This document shows positions 35,108 through 44,342 of a stretch of DNA of 64,000 bases, piece by piece. This stretch comes from Gammaproteobacteria bacterium. Its GTDB lineage: Bacteria > Pseudomonadota > Gammaproteobacteria > Pseudomonadales > Azotimanducaceae. Each line of letters begins with the position of its first letter. The first letter of the stretch is position 1. The stretch is from positions 62,001 through 126,000 of the forward strand of contig JAPOTD010000055.1 of NCBI GenBank assembly GCA_026709365.1. The letters run 5' to 3'. The translations under genes and the position numbers were made by a program. The notes beneath the pieces were generated by a model. It was not told the origin of the DNA. It ran no database searches and saw only the letters and a program-made list of their open reading frames with translations.

Positions 35108-36449
35108 GCTCCTCCCCTTGCTGCCGACCGTCTTGGAAACCCCGCCGGGCAGGTTTTTTTGCACGATTGCTCAGCCAATGGAAAGCGGCTCCGGCGAGGA
35201 TCAAGGCCAAGCTCAACCCCGCCTCCTGGGGACGCTCCGCCAAGATGTAGAACAGGGTCCAGCCGGTGATGCCGAGGTAGGCCAGGGGCGGCAGCGGATA
35301 GCCGGTGATCCGGTACGGCCGCGCCAACCCCGGACGGCGCCAGCGCAGCACGAAGACGCCGGCCACCGTGATGAACGTGGACAGCCCCAAGGCGAAGCCG
35401 GCGAACACCAGGATGGACTCGAATGAAGCGGTCCAGATGAACGCCAAGGCCATCAACGACTGAGTGGCAATCGCCACCGTCGGCAGGCCGTCGCGATTGG
35501 TGCGGGCCAGTGCGCGGAAAGCCGGAAAGTCCTCCCCGATGACCTGCATCACCCGGGGGCCGGCCAAAGTCAAGGCGCTGACGGTGGAGATCAGCAGGGC
35601 TGCCAGCACCAGGCCCATCATCTTCCCGCCAACCCCGCCGAAAGCCTCCTCGGCGACGATGGCGCCGATCTCCAGCTGCCCCGCCATCGCGTCGATGGGC
35701 GCGGCGTGGAGAAAGGTGAAGTTGAGCAGCAGGTACAAGCCGGCGACCAAAGCCGTCCCCAGCGCCAAGGCGCGCGGCAGGTTGCGTTGCGGATCGGCCA
35801 CTTCGCTGGTGAGGTAGGTGGCGGCGTTCCAGCCCGTGTAGGCGTAGTTGACGTAGATCAAGGCCACGGCGAAGGCGCTGCCGAGCAGCAGGCCGCCATC
35901 GCCGGGGACCGGCGTGAAGACAATCGGCTGTCCGCCATCGACCGCCACCCAGACCGCAGCGCAGAAGCCTAGGATCAGCGCCACCTTCAAGCCGGTGAAC
36001 CAACGCTGCACGCCGCCGCTGCCGCGCCTGGTGCTCATGTGGGCGGCGGTCAGGCCGATGACGAGGACCGTGGCGCTCGCTTCCGGCGGGGCCATTGGCA
36101 ACGCTGAGCCGAGATAGGCACCGAAGGTGATGGCGGCCAGCGCGGTGGGAGCGGCGAAGCCGATGGTCGCCGAAATCCAGCCGGCGACGAAGCCAACCGC
36201 CGGATGGTAGATCTCGCTTAGGAAATGGTACTCACCGCCGGAGCGGGGCAACGCTGCGCCGAGCTCCGCGTAGCAGAGTGCGCCGCACAGCGCGGCGAGG
36301 CCGCCCACGGCCCAGAGCATCAACAGCACGAAGCCGGATTGGATGTCGAGCAACTGGAAGCCAAGGCTGGTGAACACCCCGGTGCCGATCATGTTGGCCA
36401 CCACCACGGCGGCGGCGGTGGCGGCGCTGAACTTCGACTGACGACCCAC
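35091..36449 (-). CDS. APC-family amino acid permease
   Basis: A 452-residue membrane protein with about twelve predicted helices. The first helix holds the family signature (AAAVVVANMIGTGVFTSLGF), and the glycine-rich GGLAALCGALCYAELGAALPRSGGEYHFL is typical of APC transporters. It should import amino acids or related amines by cation symport or exchange in the inner membrane. The C-terminus is basic and cytoplasmic. It stands divergent to the VOC gene and overlaps the acyl-CoA dehydrogenase fragment. Confidence 0.88.
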   Translation of the reverse strand: MGRQSKFSAATAAAVVVANMIGTGVFTSLGFQLLDIQSGFVLLMLWAVGGLAALCGALCYAELGAALPRSGGEYHFLSEIYHPAVGFVAGWISATIGFAAPTALAAITFGAYLGSALPMAPPEASATVLVIGLTAAHMSTRRGSGGVQRWFTGLKVALILGFCAAVWVAVDGGQPIVFTPVPGDGGLLLGSAFAVALIYVNYAYTGWNAATYLTSEVADPQRNLPRALALGTALVAGLYLLLNFTFLHAAPIDAMAGQLEIGAIVAEEAFGGVGGKMMGLVLAALLISTVSALTLAGPRVMQVIGEDFPAFRALARTNRDGLPTVAIATQSLMALAFIWTASFESILVFAGFALGLSTFITVAGVFVLRWRRPGLARPYRITGYPLPPLAYLGITGWTLFYILAERPQEAGLSLALILAGAAFHWLSNRAKKPARRGFQDGRQQGEEHGGVG

Positions 36450-36633
36450 CCATCGAGTATCCTTGATTTCGACTGGCGAAGGTATCCTTCCTGACGTTTT
36501 GTAAGGCGCTTGGAATGCCGTAAGCTGAGTCCGCAGACTGAGGGGTTGGGCATTGATGCGCAGTTAATCCGCTGCGCAGCAGCCGTCTTTTGAATGGGTG
36601 GCAAACACAGCAGCGAACGAGGAAGGAAGTGCA

Positions 36634-37065
36634 ATGGCCCAGCCATCGAAAACAAGCCCCGCGACGATCATTCCCACCCTTCGATATCGGGATGCCGCCG
36701 GCGCGACTGACTGGCTGTGCAAGGCGTTCGGCTTTGAGCGCCATCTGGTGGTGCCGGGGGAGGGCGGGACCATCGCCCATGCCCAACTGGTGCGCGGCAA
36801 CGGGATGATCATGCTGGGCTCAGCGGGCGAGGATGAGTTCGGGCGGCATCAGCAGCCGCTGGAGAGGCCTGATGCGCCCGTCTCGCAAAGCCCCTATGTC
36901 ATTGTCGCGGATGTGGATGCGCATCACGCGACGGCGGTGGCGGCAGGCGCCCAAGTGGTGATGGCGCCCAAGGACGAGGACTACGGCGGCAGGGGCTATT
37001 CCTGCCGGGACATGGAAGGCAACCTCTGGAACTTCGGCAGCTACGATCTATGGGATGAGGGATAG
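36634..37065 (+). CDS. VOC (glyoxalase/bleomycin-resistance fold) protein
   Basis: A 143-residue protein. It has the paired beta-alpha-beta units of the vicinal oxygen chelate fold, of the PhnB/GlxA-like type: IIPTLRYRDAAGATDWLCKAFGFE, GNGMIMLGS, YVIVADVDAHHATAVAAGAQV and GGRGYSCRDMEGNLWNFGSYD. The last motif carries the conserved metal-ligand Glu. AGGAAGG upstream fixes ATG 36634. The substrate is unknown. It is followed closely by the transporter gene. Confidence 0.83.
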   Translation: MAQPSKTSPATIIPTLRYRDAAGATDWLCKAFGFERHLVVPGEGGTIAHAQLVRGNGMIMLGSAGEDEFGRHQQPLERPDAPVSQSPYVIVADVDAHHATAVAAGAQVVMAPKDEDYGGRGYSCRDMEGNLWNFGSYDLWDEG

Positions 37066-37084
37066 GGCGCGGGCGGCAAGGCGC

Positions 37085-38539
37085 ATGGCCAAGCCACGGC
37101 AACCAACGCAGGCGCAAGCATTGGCGGCGGCTGAGCCGGCGGGCGGCGGTGCCGTCGCTAGGGCCGCATCCGCTCGGACGCGGGTTCCCGTGCTGCTGGC
37201 CTACGGCAACCTAGCCCTGCCGATCGCGTTCCTGGGCTACCCCTTGGGGCTGTTCCTGCACCCCTACTACGCGACGGAGCTGGGCTTGGGCTTGGCCGCG
37301 ATCAGCACCGTGCTGCTCATCACCCGCGCGTTCGACTTCGTCACCGATCCGCTCATCGGGTGGTTGAGCGACCGCACCAAGACCAGATTGGGCAGGAGAC
37401 GGCCCTACATCATGCTGGGCGTGCCGATCACCATGCTTGGCGTTTGGAAGCTCTTCTTCCCCGAGCCCCCGGTGGACATCTGGTACATGCTGCTCTGGAA
37501 CACCGTCATGTACTTCGGCTGGACGATGATCACGCTGCCTTGGGGGGCGTTGGGCGGCGAACTCAGCGAAAACTACATGGATCGCGCCCGCATCATGAGC
37601 GTGCGCCAAGTGTTCACCATCGTCGGCCTGATCGGATCATCAGCGGTGATCTGGCTTAGCCAGCAATATCTGGGCAAGGAGAGGCCTGCGGATGTGCTGG
37701 ACACCTTGGGCACCATTGTCCTGGTTTCCCTGCCGGTCTGCGTCCTGATCCTGGCCGTGATCGTGCCGGAACGGCAACGGCGCGCTGCATCCGCCTTGCC
37801 TTCGCTCCCCCGGAGCCTGCGCAGCCTGCTCAAGGTGGGGCCCTTTCGCCGCATCATCTACATGGCGCTGGCGATCGTGGTCGGCGAGGCCGCCCGCCAT
37901 GCGGTCGCCTTCTTCTTCATCCAGGACATCCTGGACGCAGGGGACAGGATCGGATTGGCCTACACGGGCTACTTCCTCTTTGGGGTCTTGGCGATTCCAA
38001 TGTGGCAACGGCTGGCCAAGCGGCATGGCAAGCACCGGGCCTTGGCCATCGCCATGATCAACGGCTCGCTGACGTCGCTTGGCACCGTCGCGCTCGGCCC
38101 CGGAGACTTCACCATCTTCCTTGTGCTCTTTGTGGTCAAAGGACTCAGTTTCGGTGCGTTCGCCTACCTGCCGCTGGCCATGATCGCTGACGTCGTCGAT
38201 GTGGACCGGGCCATGCACCGGCAGGAGCGGGCGGGTTTGTTCTTCGCCTTCCAGGCCGCGGTGGACAAAGTCGGCATGGCGGTTGGCTTGTTCCTTGCCC
38301 TGCAGCTGCTCAACCTAGCGGGCTACGACCCGCAAGGCGTTGAAACGACTGCCGTGGGCTGGATTGCGTTGCGCGTTGAGTACGCCGTGCTGCCCGGCCT
38401 GTTCTTTGCGTTGGCCACTGCGATCATCTGGAACTATCCGTTGACGCAGGCGCGTCACGAAGTGCTCGTTGCCCGGCTTGCAAGGCGGGAGGCGATCGCC
38501 GGAAACGCCCGCGCCAAGGCCGTTGGGGCGAGCCGTTGA
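37085..38539 (+). CDS. MFS transporter of the glycoside-pentoside-hexuronide (GPH) type
   Basis: A 484-residue protein with about twelve membrane helices. The early signature FDFVTDPLIGWLSDRTKTRLGRRRPYIMLG is diagnostic for the GPH/sodium-symporter family, and the mid-loop LGGELSENYMDRARIMSVRQ supports it. It would move sugars, glycosides or similar small molecules by cation symport across the inner membrane. Start 37085 (MAKPRQ) is preferred; another ATG at 37055 overlaps the VOC stop region. Substrate unknown. Confidence 0.85.
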   Translation: MAKPRQPTQAQALAAAEPAGGGAVARAASARTRVPVLLAYGNLALPIAFLGYPLGLFLHPYYATELGLGLAAISTVLLITRAFDFVTDPLIGWLSDRTKTRLGRRRPYIMLGVPITMLGVWKLFFPEPPVDIWYMLLWNTVMYFGWTMITLPWGALGGELSENYMDRARIMSVRQVFTIVGLIGSSAVIWLSQQYLGKERPADVLDTLGTIVLVSLPVCVLILAVIVPERQRRAASALPSLPRSLRSLLKVGPFRRIIYMALAIVVGEAARHAVAFFFIQDILDAGDRIGLAYTGYFLFGVLAIPMWQRLAKRHGKHRALAIAMINGSLTSLGTVALGPGDFTIFLVLFVVKGLSFGAFAYLPLAMIADVVDVDRAMHRQERAGLFFAFQAAVDKVGMAVGLFLALQLLNLAGYDPQGVETTAVGWIALRVEYAVLPGLFFALATAIIWNYPLTQARHEVLVARLARREAIAGNARAKAVGASR

Positions 38540-38668
38540 GGGCGTTTCGGTCGAGTGCGCTGGCCACGCCATTGAATCGGGCCGCAAGCGCGACGTGTTT
38601 GATGGGTGACTTCAGCACTGGCGCCGACGGGATGGGCGATGGCGCAAAGGTTTCGCCTTTAGCCTTCA

Positions 38669-39049
38669 TCAAGCAGCCAACGTTCGCACAGCGTAGCACT
38701 TGATCCGCTCATCGGCCGTGATCAGGGCCAAATCCTCGGCTTGAGCTTGAGCGATCAGCATTCGGTCGAACGGATCTCGGTGAATCAGCGGCAGGACGCC
38801 CGCTTGTTCAGCATGGCGGAAGGTAATAGGCAGGAAAGCGAAGCCCTCCTTAGCAACTCGCGCTTCCAAATTGTCCGGGGCGCGCAGCTTGCCCAACGCT
38901 CGCTTTATGGCGATTTCCCAGCCGCTGGCCGCGCTGACCCAAACCTCATTGCTTGGGCGGGCGATGACTTGGCGGGCGGATGCGCCCAGTCTGGGATCAT
39001 CCATGAGCCACCAAAGCAACACATGGGTGTCTATCAGATAAGACGCCAC
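38669..39049 (-). CDS. vapC: PIN-domain toxin (VapC type)
   Basis: A 126-residue PIN ribonuclease: YLIDTHVLLWWL (first Asp), SGWEIAIKRALGKL (Glu), HRDPFDRMLIAQAQ (Asp) and ITADE (last Asp). This is the short PIN subgroup usually paired with Phd/YefM-like antitoxins, as found just upstream. Unlike typical pairs, 111 bases separate antitoxin stop and toxin start. The stop is 129 bases past the MFS gene end, convergent to it; the gap holds nothing recognisable. Confidence 0.88.
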   Translation of the reverse strand: MASYLIDTHVLLWWLMDDPRLGASARQVIARPSNEVWVSAASGWEIAIKRALGKLRAPDNLEARVAKEGFAFLPITFRHAEQAGVLPLIHRDPFDRMLIAQAQAEDLALITADERIKCYAVRTLAA

Positions 39050-39160
39050 TATTTTTCCTGGCAGCAGATGTTGTGGATAAAGGCTTTCAGATGAATCAAC
39101 GGCCTTGCGGCCTGTCGCGCCCAGCGACCGTCTGGCTTTTTGATCCAGGGCGCCGCTTCG

Positions 39161-39415
39161 TTAGTCGTGTTCAGCCGGGGCGATTGGCGAATCGTGGAAT
39201 GAGTCGATGATGTCTTGATCAGCTTCATCGAAGTCCTCGGCGATCCATATCTCGCCCTTCAACGCTCCGGGTTTCCGGTCGGTTGGACGCTTGGCAAAAG
39301 GCTCCAGCCGCAAGTAGGGCTCTCCAGCTTTGGCAATAACAACTTCCTCGCCTTCCCAAGCCAATCGTCCCAATCGGGAAAGCTGCGACTTCGCCTCGTG
39401 CATGTTGACCTGCAT
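39161..39415 (-). CDS. Phd/YefM-family antitoxin
   Basis: An 84-residue protein starting MQVNMHEAKSQLSRLGRLAWEGEEVVIAKAGEPYLRL, the Phd/YefM DNA-binding fold. The acidic C-terminus (IWIAEDFDEADQDIIDSF) is the toxin-binding tail. It lies upstream of the PIN toxin on the same strand. A 16-base perfect palindrome just before it is a likely autoregulatory site. Confidence 0.85.
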   Translation of the reverse strand: MQVNMHEAKSQLSRLGRLAWEGEEVVIAKAGEPYLRLEPFAKRPTDRKPGALKGEIWIAEDFDEADQDIIDSFHDSPIAPAEHD

Positions 39416-39433
39416 CAGGTGATGCTCCTAGCT

Positions 39434-39449
39434 AATCTTAGCTAAGATT
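39434..39449. promoter_or_regulatory. 16-base perfect palindrome before the antitoxin gene
   Basis: AATCTTAGCTAAGATT reads the same on both strands and lies 19 bases before the antitoxin start. On the minus strand a consensus TTGACA (plus-strand 39468-39473) lies upstream, so the palindrome would cover the -10 region. Phd-type antitoxins repress through such sites; binding is inferred. Confidence 0.55.
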
Positions 39450-39518
39450 GATGATCCGCTTAGGTTTTGTCAACAGCCAAGAAAGCACTTCCTTCGGTGT
39501 CCAAAGGCCCGTCGCGAC

Positions 39519-40484
39519 TCACCATTCCAGCACCACCTTGCCGAAGGTTTGGTTGCTGGCCACGAGGTCGTGGGCCTTCTGGGCATCCGCCATGGGCATC
39601 ACGGCTTCGATGACCGGCTTGACGGCGCCGCTTTCGAGCTTCGGCCAGAGGTGGATTTCGAGGCCGTCCATCACCGCCGCCTTGGCGGCGATGCTGCGGG
39701 CGCGCAAGGTCGAGCCGATCAGGCGCAGGCGCTTCATCAGCACGGTCGCGAGCGGAATTTCGGCCTTGATGCCGCCCATCAGGCCGATCAGCACCAAGCG
39801 CCCGTCGGTGCGCAGGCTGGCCAGGTTGTCAGCCAAATAGCTGGCGCCGACGGGATCGAGGATCACGTCGAAGCCCTCGCCGCCGGTCCATTCGGCGACC
39901 TGTTCGGCAAAGCTGCCCTGGTGGCGGTCGGCGCCGCCGCTGGCGCCGAGTTCCAGGCAGCGCTTCAGCTTGGCGTCGCTGCCGACCGTGACGAATGCGG
40001 GGTTTCGGCTCTCGCGGCAGAGCTGGATGGCGGCCGTGCCCACGCCGCTGGCCCCCGCATGCAGCAGCACCCGCTCGTTGGTGACGAGACCCGCCTCCTG
40101 GTAGAGGTTGAGGTAGGCGGTGGCGAACACCTCCGGCACCGCGGCGGCTTCGCGCAGGGACAGGCCCTGGGGCACCCGCAGCACCTGGCCGGCGGGCGCC
40201 GCCACCGTTTCGGCATAGCCGCCGCCAGCCAGCAGGGCGCAGACTTGATCGCCGGGCTTGACCCGCTGCACCCCCTCGCCTACTTTCACGACTTCGCCGG
40301 CGCACTCCAAGCCGAGGATCGGGCTGGCGCCGGGCGGCGGCGGATAGCCCCCGGCCGCCTGCACGAGGTCGGCGCGGTTGACGGCGCTGGCGGCCACGGC
40401 GATCTTCACTTGGCCGACGCCTACCTCCGGTGCCGGGGCTTCGCCCACCGTCAGCCGGCCGTTCTCCACAAAGACTGCCTTCAT
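39519..40484 (-). CDS. Zinc-free quinone oxidoreductase / MDR-family NAD(P)H dehydrogenase
   Basis: A 321-residue medium-chain reductase of the Qor/PIG3 type: NRADLVQAAGGYPPPPGASPILGLECAGEVV, GGGYAETVAAPAGQVLRVP, EVFATAYLNLYQEAGL and the cofactor loop HAGASGVGTAAIQL. Zinc-binding cysteines of alcohol dehydrogenases are absent. PIG3-like enzymes reduce quinones with NADPH. It starts 30 bases after hisF stops and may ride on the his transcript. Confidence 0.9.
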   Translation of the reverse strand: MKAVFVENGRLTVGEAPAPEVGVGQVKIAVAASAVNRADLVQAAGGYPPPPGASPILGLECAGEVVKVGEGVQRVKPGDQVCALLAGGGYAETVAAPAGQVLRVPQGLSLREAAAVPEVFATAYLNLYQEAGLVTNERVLLHAGASGVGTAAIQLCRESRNPAFVTVGSDAKLKRCLELGASGGADRHQGSFAEQVAEWTGGEGFDVILDPVGASYLADNLASLRTDGRLVLIGLMGGIKAEIPLATVLMKRLRLIGSTLRARSIAAKAAVMDGLEIHLWPKLESGAVKPVIEAVMPMADAQKAHDLVASNQTFGKVVLEW

Positions 40485-40514
40485 GGGCTTTGCTCCTTCA
40501 AGTCGGCGATGCGG

Positions 40515-41294
40515 TTACCAGGACATGCGCATCTTGACGCCTTCGCCATGCAGCCAGCGCTTCAGTTCGCTGACCCGGTATTCGCCGTAGTGGACCATGG
40601 ACGCCACCAAGGCGGCGTCCGCCCGGCCCGTGGTGAGGGCCTGCTTGAGATGCTCCGGCTTGCCCGCGCCGCCGGAGGCGATCACGGGAATGCGCACCGC
40701 TTCGGCGATCATCGCCGTGAGCTTGAGCTCGTAGCCGTCCCGAGTGCCGTCGGCATCGATGGCGTTGACCACCAGCTCGCCGGCGCCGAGCTGCTCTCCT
40801 TGAAGCGCCCAGGCCAGGCCGTCGATGCCCATGGGGGTGCGTCCGCCGTTGATGACGATCTCGTATCCGGAAGGGCAGTTGCTGCTGTGCGGCACTTGGC
40901 GGATGTCCATGGACAGCACCACGTTCTGGCTGCCGATGGCTTCGGCGCACTCGCTGACCAGGGCCGGGCGGGCCACCGCCGCCGAGTTGACGTTGATCTT
41001 CTCCGCGCCGGCCAAGCGCAGGTCGGTGGCATCCGCCACCGAGCGCACGCCGCCGCCCACCGACAGCGGGATGAACACCTCCTTGGCGACGGCCTCCACC
41101 ACGTCGAGCATGATGGCGCGCTTGTCGCTGGAGGCGGTGATGTCGTAGAAGACCAGTTCGTCAAGGCCGTCCGCGTAGTACTCCCGGGCCTTCTCCACCG
41201 GGTCGCCGATGTCCTTGGTGTTGACGAAGCGCACGCTCTTGGCCAGCTTGCCGTCGCGCACGTCAAGGCAGGCGATCAGCCGCTTGCTCAGCAT
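40515..41294 (-). CDS. hisF: Imidazole glycerol phosphate synthase, cyclase subunit
   Basis: A 259-residue TIM barrel. [20 protein letters not shown] carries the first catalytic Asp; [47 protein letters not shown] (second catalytic Asp) and [14 protein letters not shown] follow in family order. With HisH it makes imidazole glycerol phosphate and AICAR in histidine synthesis. The gene overlaps hisH by seven bases. The rest of the his operon is not in the window. Confidence 0.94.
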   Translation of the reverse strand: MLSKRLIACLDVRDGKLAKSVRFVNTKDIGDPVEKAREYYADGLDELVFYDITASSDKRAIMLDVVEAVAKEVFIPLSVGGGVRSVADATDLRLAGAEKINVNSAAVARPALVSECAEAIGSQNVVLSMDIRQVPHSSNCPSGYEIVINGGRTPMGIDGLAWALQGEQLGAGELVVNAIDADGTRDGYELKLTAMIAEAVRIPVIASGGAGKPEHLKQALTTGRADAALVASMVHYGEYRVSELKRWLHGEGVKMRMSW

Positions 41295-41935
41295 TGGCCA
41301 TCCCAGCGGGTGAAGCGGTCGAGCAGGCGCAAGCCCACGCGGCCGCTCTTCTCCGGGTGGAACTGAACGCCGAAGTAGTTGCCTCTGCCCACGGCGGCGG
41401 CGAAGTCGTCCTCGTAGGTGGTGCGGGCGTACACGCAGGCTTGATCCTCCGGAGCCGGGTAGTAGGCGTGGACGAAGTAGAACTCGTCGCCCGGCTCAAT
41501 GCCGTCGAGCAACGGGTGGGGCCGCACCGGGCGCACTTCATTCCAGCCCATGTGCGGGATCTTCAATTCCGGGCGGTCCAGCCGAAAGCGGTGCGTCTCG
41601 CCGGGGATCAGCCCCAGGGTTTCGGTGTCGCTCTCCTCGGAATGCCGCAGGGAGATTTGCAAGCCCAGGCAGATGCCCAGCACCGGCTTGCCGTCATCGA
41701 CGGCACTGCGCAGCGCGTCGGCCAGCCCGTTGCGGCGCAGGCTGGCCATGGCGCTGCCCGCCGCCCCGACGCCGGGAAAGATGATGCGGGAAGCCGCTCT
41801 CACCCGGGCCGGATCGTTGCTGATGAGGGCGCGGGCGCCAACCTCCGCGCAGGCTCGCTGCACGCTGCGCAGATTGCCGGCGTCGTAGTCGATGATGACG
41901 ATGGGATCGGCCAAGGCGGCGGGCGTCCATGACAA
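41288..41935 (-). CDS. hisH: Imidazole glycerol phosphate synthase, glutaminase subunit
   Basis: About 215 residues, a class I glutamine amidotransferase: [30 protein letters not shown], the nucleophile elbow [11 protein letters not shown] (Cys) and [11 protein letters not shown] (His, Glu). It supplies ammonia to HisF. The start is not an ATG: TTG 41935 is the longest, and TTG 41914 gives MADPIVII, closer to the family start. The upstream gap of about 220 bases (41936-42157) up to hemH has no gene. Confidence 0.92.
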   Translation of the reverse strand: MSWTPAALADPIVIIDYDAGNLRSVQRACAEVGARALISNDPARVRAASRIIFPGVGAAGSAMASLRRNGLADALRSAVDDGKPVLGICLGLQISLRHSEESDTETLGLIPGETHRFRLDRPELKIPHMGWNEVRPVRPHPLLDGIEPGDEFYFVHAYYPAPEDQACVYARTTYEDDFAAAVGRGNYFGVQFHPEKSGRVGLRLLDRFTRWDGQC

Positions 41936-42157
41936 TTCGCAGGGCGGCGGATACCATCACAGATTCGGGCACGAATTCAAGCGCCAATTCAGTTTTTCAG
42001 GAGCCTTCAGCTTGCCCCAGAACGGCACACCCTCGATCCGGGACGCAACGCCCGTTCCAAGCGAGACCCCGGAGCGGGGGCGTCCCGCCGTCGATTGGGG
42101 CGTTGGCATGCGCTTTCCGCCACGGGGTTGGGAGGTTGTGCCACGGGAGCGGGAGCC

Positions 42158-43162
42158 ATGAGCCGCGCCCTGTTGCTGGTCAATCTCGGCACGCCCCGGT
42201 CCCCTTCGGTTCGGGACGTGCGCCGCTATCTCAACGAATTTCTCATGGACCCCCATGTGCTGAACCTGCCCTGGCCCGCGCGGCGGCTGCTCGTCAGCGC
42301 CTTCATCCTGCCGTTTCGGCCCCGTCGAAGCGCTGCTGCCTACGCTTCGATTTGGGGCGAGGACGGTGCCGCCCAAGGGTCGCCCCTGCTGCGGCACACC
42401 GAGGCCTTGGGCACAGCGCTTGGCGAGCGCATTGATGGGCCCTGCGCGGTGGCCATGCGCTACGGCGAACCGAGCATCGCCGGGGCCGTGCAACGGCTCG
42501 CGGCCAGCGGCTGCGCGGAGCTGCTGCTGGCGCCGCTTTTCCCGCAGCATGCCGACTCCACGCGGACCACAGCCATCGAAGCGGTGCGCAGGCACTTGCC
42601 CGCCCACGTGAAGCTGGAGGTGCTGCCGCCGTTCTATGATCGGCGGGACTACATCGACTGTCAGGCGAACCTGATCGAGCGCCATCTGCCCCCAGATTGG
42701 GACCACCTGCTGCTGAGCTACCACGGGCTGCCCGAGCGGCACATCACCCAAGCCGACCCGACCGGCGCCCACTGCCTGGCCAAGCCCGACTGCTGCGAGC
42801 AGGCCTCGGCGGCCCACGCCACCTGCTACCGCCATCAATGCTATGCCACCGCACGGGCGCTGACCGCCCGGCTGGGCCTAGATGCGGAACGGGCGACGGT
42901 GAGCTTTCAGTCAAGGCTGGGCCGCCTGCCTTGGCTGACGCCCTACACGGACGAGGTGCTGGCCGAACTGGCCGGGCGCGGCGTTCGCCGCTTGGCCGTG
43001 TACTGCCCCTCCTTCGTGGCCGACAACTTGGAGACCCTTGAGGAGATCGGCATTCAAGGCCGCGATGCGTTCGTGCAGGCCGGCGGCCAGAGCTTGACGC
43101 TCATTCCCTGCCTGAACGCGTCCCCGGACTGGGTGAAGGCGCTGGCGCGGTGGGTCGGTTAG
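42158..43162 (+). CDS. hemH: Ferrochelatase
   Basis: A 334-residue enzyme that inserts iron into protoporphyrin IX. It shows ALLLVNLGTPRSP at the start, RYGEPSIAGAV, LLLAPLFPQHADSTRTTAIE, LLLSYHGLPERHI (the metal-site His), FQSRLGRLPWLTPYTDEVL and VYCPSFVADNLETLEEI (catalytic Glu). A cysteine cluster around 200-228 (HCLAKPDCCE, then ATCYRHQC) fits the extra-Cys form of many proteobacteria. GGAG lies just before ATG 42158. Haem supply suits an organism with so many c-type haem proteins nearby. Confidence 0.93.
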   Translation: MSRALLLVNLGTPRSPSVRDVRRYLNEFLMDPHVLNLPWPARRLLVSAFILPFRPRRSAAAYASIWGEDGAAQGSPLLRHTEALGTALGERIDGPCAVAMRYGEPSIAGAVQRLAASGCAELLLAPLFPQHADSTRTTAIEAVRRHLPAHVKLEVLPPFYDRRDYIDCQANLIERHLPPDWDHLLLSYHGLPERHITQADPTGAHCLAKPDCCEQASAAHATCYRHQCYATARALTARLGLDAERATVSFQSRLGRLPWLTPYTDEVLAELAGRGVRRLAVYCPSFVADNLETLEEIGIQGRDAFVQAGGQSLTLIPCLNASPDWVKALARWVG

Positions 43163-43249
43163 CGCCATTGGCGGGCGCGCGCTCGCTCTGCCGCAAACTT
43201 GTTGAGCTGAAACGAGGCGCCGACGCCTGAGCCAAGGGATCGGGCTGCG

Positions 43250-44107
43250 CTAGTCGAGCTTGCCGGCCTCGAGGGAGACGGCCCGGTAGAAGCGCTGCAC
43301 CAAGGGCCTTGAGAACATGGACTTGCGCGCCACGAAGCGCACCGGACGGTTGAGCCCTTGACGGCCCAAGCGGATCAGCTGGTCGGCGGGCGCGCCTAGG
43401 GTGCGGGCCACGCCGATGGGCACCAGGCCGTGGCCGAACCCCGCCAAGGCCATCTGCGCCACCGAGAAGAAGGACTCCAAGGACTCCTTGCGGTGCAGCC
43501 GCAGCCGACGCATGTCGTCCTCGATGGAGGCCCAGGCGCCGGAGCGGGACTCGATGGTGAGCACCTCCAGGGGTTCGCCCGGCCGGTAGTCGATGGGCTG
43601 CAGCGCTGCCGGAATAATCACCATCGGCTCTAGGCGAATCACCTCGCTTTGCAGGTCCGTCTCCGCATCGGAGTAGCCGGTGCAGATGCCCACCATGTAC
43701 TCCCCAGTGCGCAGCCGGTCGAGCACCACCGGGGAGCGTTGGGCGTGAAAGCTGAACTCCACTTCCGAAAGCACCCGGCGCACCTCGGCGAACAGGCCAG
43801 GCCCCCAACTGGCCAAAATGGCTTCGGAGACGCCGAGGATGATCTTGCCGCCGCGCTGGACGTGGTCCTCAAGGAAGACGCTGCGCAGCTCGCTGACCAA
43901 GGGCGCCACCTTCTCCACCAAGCGCGTGCCTTGGTGGGTCAACACCACCCGCCGCCCGTGGCGTTCGACCAGCGGACGGCCGTAGTAGCGCTCCAGGGCG
44001 GCGATGCGCTTGCTCACCGCCGACTGGGTGATCTTGAGCACCGTGCTGGCCTCCATCATGGTGCCGGTGCGCGACAGCGTGATGAGGGTTTCCAAGTTCT
44101 CGATCAT
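43250..44107 (-). CDS. LysR-family transcriptional regulator
   Basis: A 285-residue protein with an N-terminal winged helix-turn-helix (LETLITLSRTGTMMEAST, then ITQSAVSKRIAALERYYGRPLVERHGRR) and a periplasmic-binding-like effector domain from about residue 85. Such regulators often control a divergent neighbour; here the divergent gene is the SNF2 helicase 235 bases away, with the double-hairpin repeat in the gap. The frame is open to 44512 only by chance antisense to the helicase. The effector is unknown. Confidence 0.87.
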   Translation of the reverse strand: MIENLETLITLSRTGTMMEASTVLKITQSAVSKRIAALERYYGRPLVERHGRRVVLTHQGTRLVEKVAPLVSELRSVFLEDHVQRGGKIILGVSEAILASWGPGLFAEVRRVLSEVEFSFHAQRSPVVLDRLRTGEYMVGICTGYSDAETDLQSEVIRLEPMVIIPAALQPIDYRPGEPLEVLTIESRSGAWASIEDDMRRLRLHRKESLESFFSVAQMALAGFGHGLVPIGVARTLGAPADQLIRLGRQGLNRPVRFVARKSMFSRPLVQRFYRAVSLEAGKLD

Positions 44108-44196
44108 GCCAGCAATGTTGCAGGAGGCGACGAGCGGGGCGCAAGGCGCGCACTTAAGCAACATTTCGGAACCTGACCCACGGTACGGTGGCAGAA

Positions 44197-44237
44197 TTTC
44201 GCGCAGCGAAACTCCAACGCGCCCGCTTAGCGGGCGC
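44197..44237 (+). repeat. Double-hairpin dispersed repeat, copy 2
   Basis: Bases 44197-44218 equal 25123-25144: hairpin TTTCGC-GCA-GCGAAA plus CTCCAAC. The second hairpin differs in sequence from copy 1 but again pairs perfectly (GCGCCCGCT with AGCGGGCGC, 44219-44237). It lies between the divergent LysR and helicase genes. Confidence 0.7.
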
Positions 44238-44342
44238 GCCTTGTCGAAGAGTGCGGATTTCGGTAGCTTGCCCACAACCTCCACAGAGTTGCTCGGCTTG
44301 GCCGTCCACACACCCACTGAAGCAGCCGTGCCCCGTACTGGC

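Noticed and set aside
39549..41366. 605-codon open frame on the plus strand
   Set aside because: It is antisense to the quinone oxidoreductase and hisF genes, which have full family motifs. It is His/Gly/Ala-rich, a typical shadow of GC-rich third positions.
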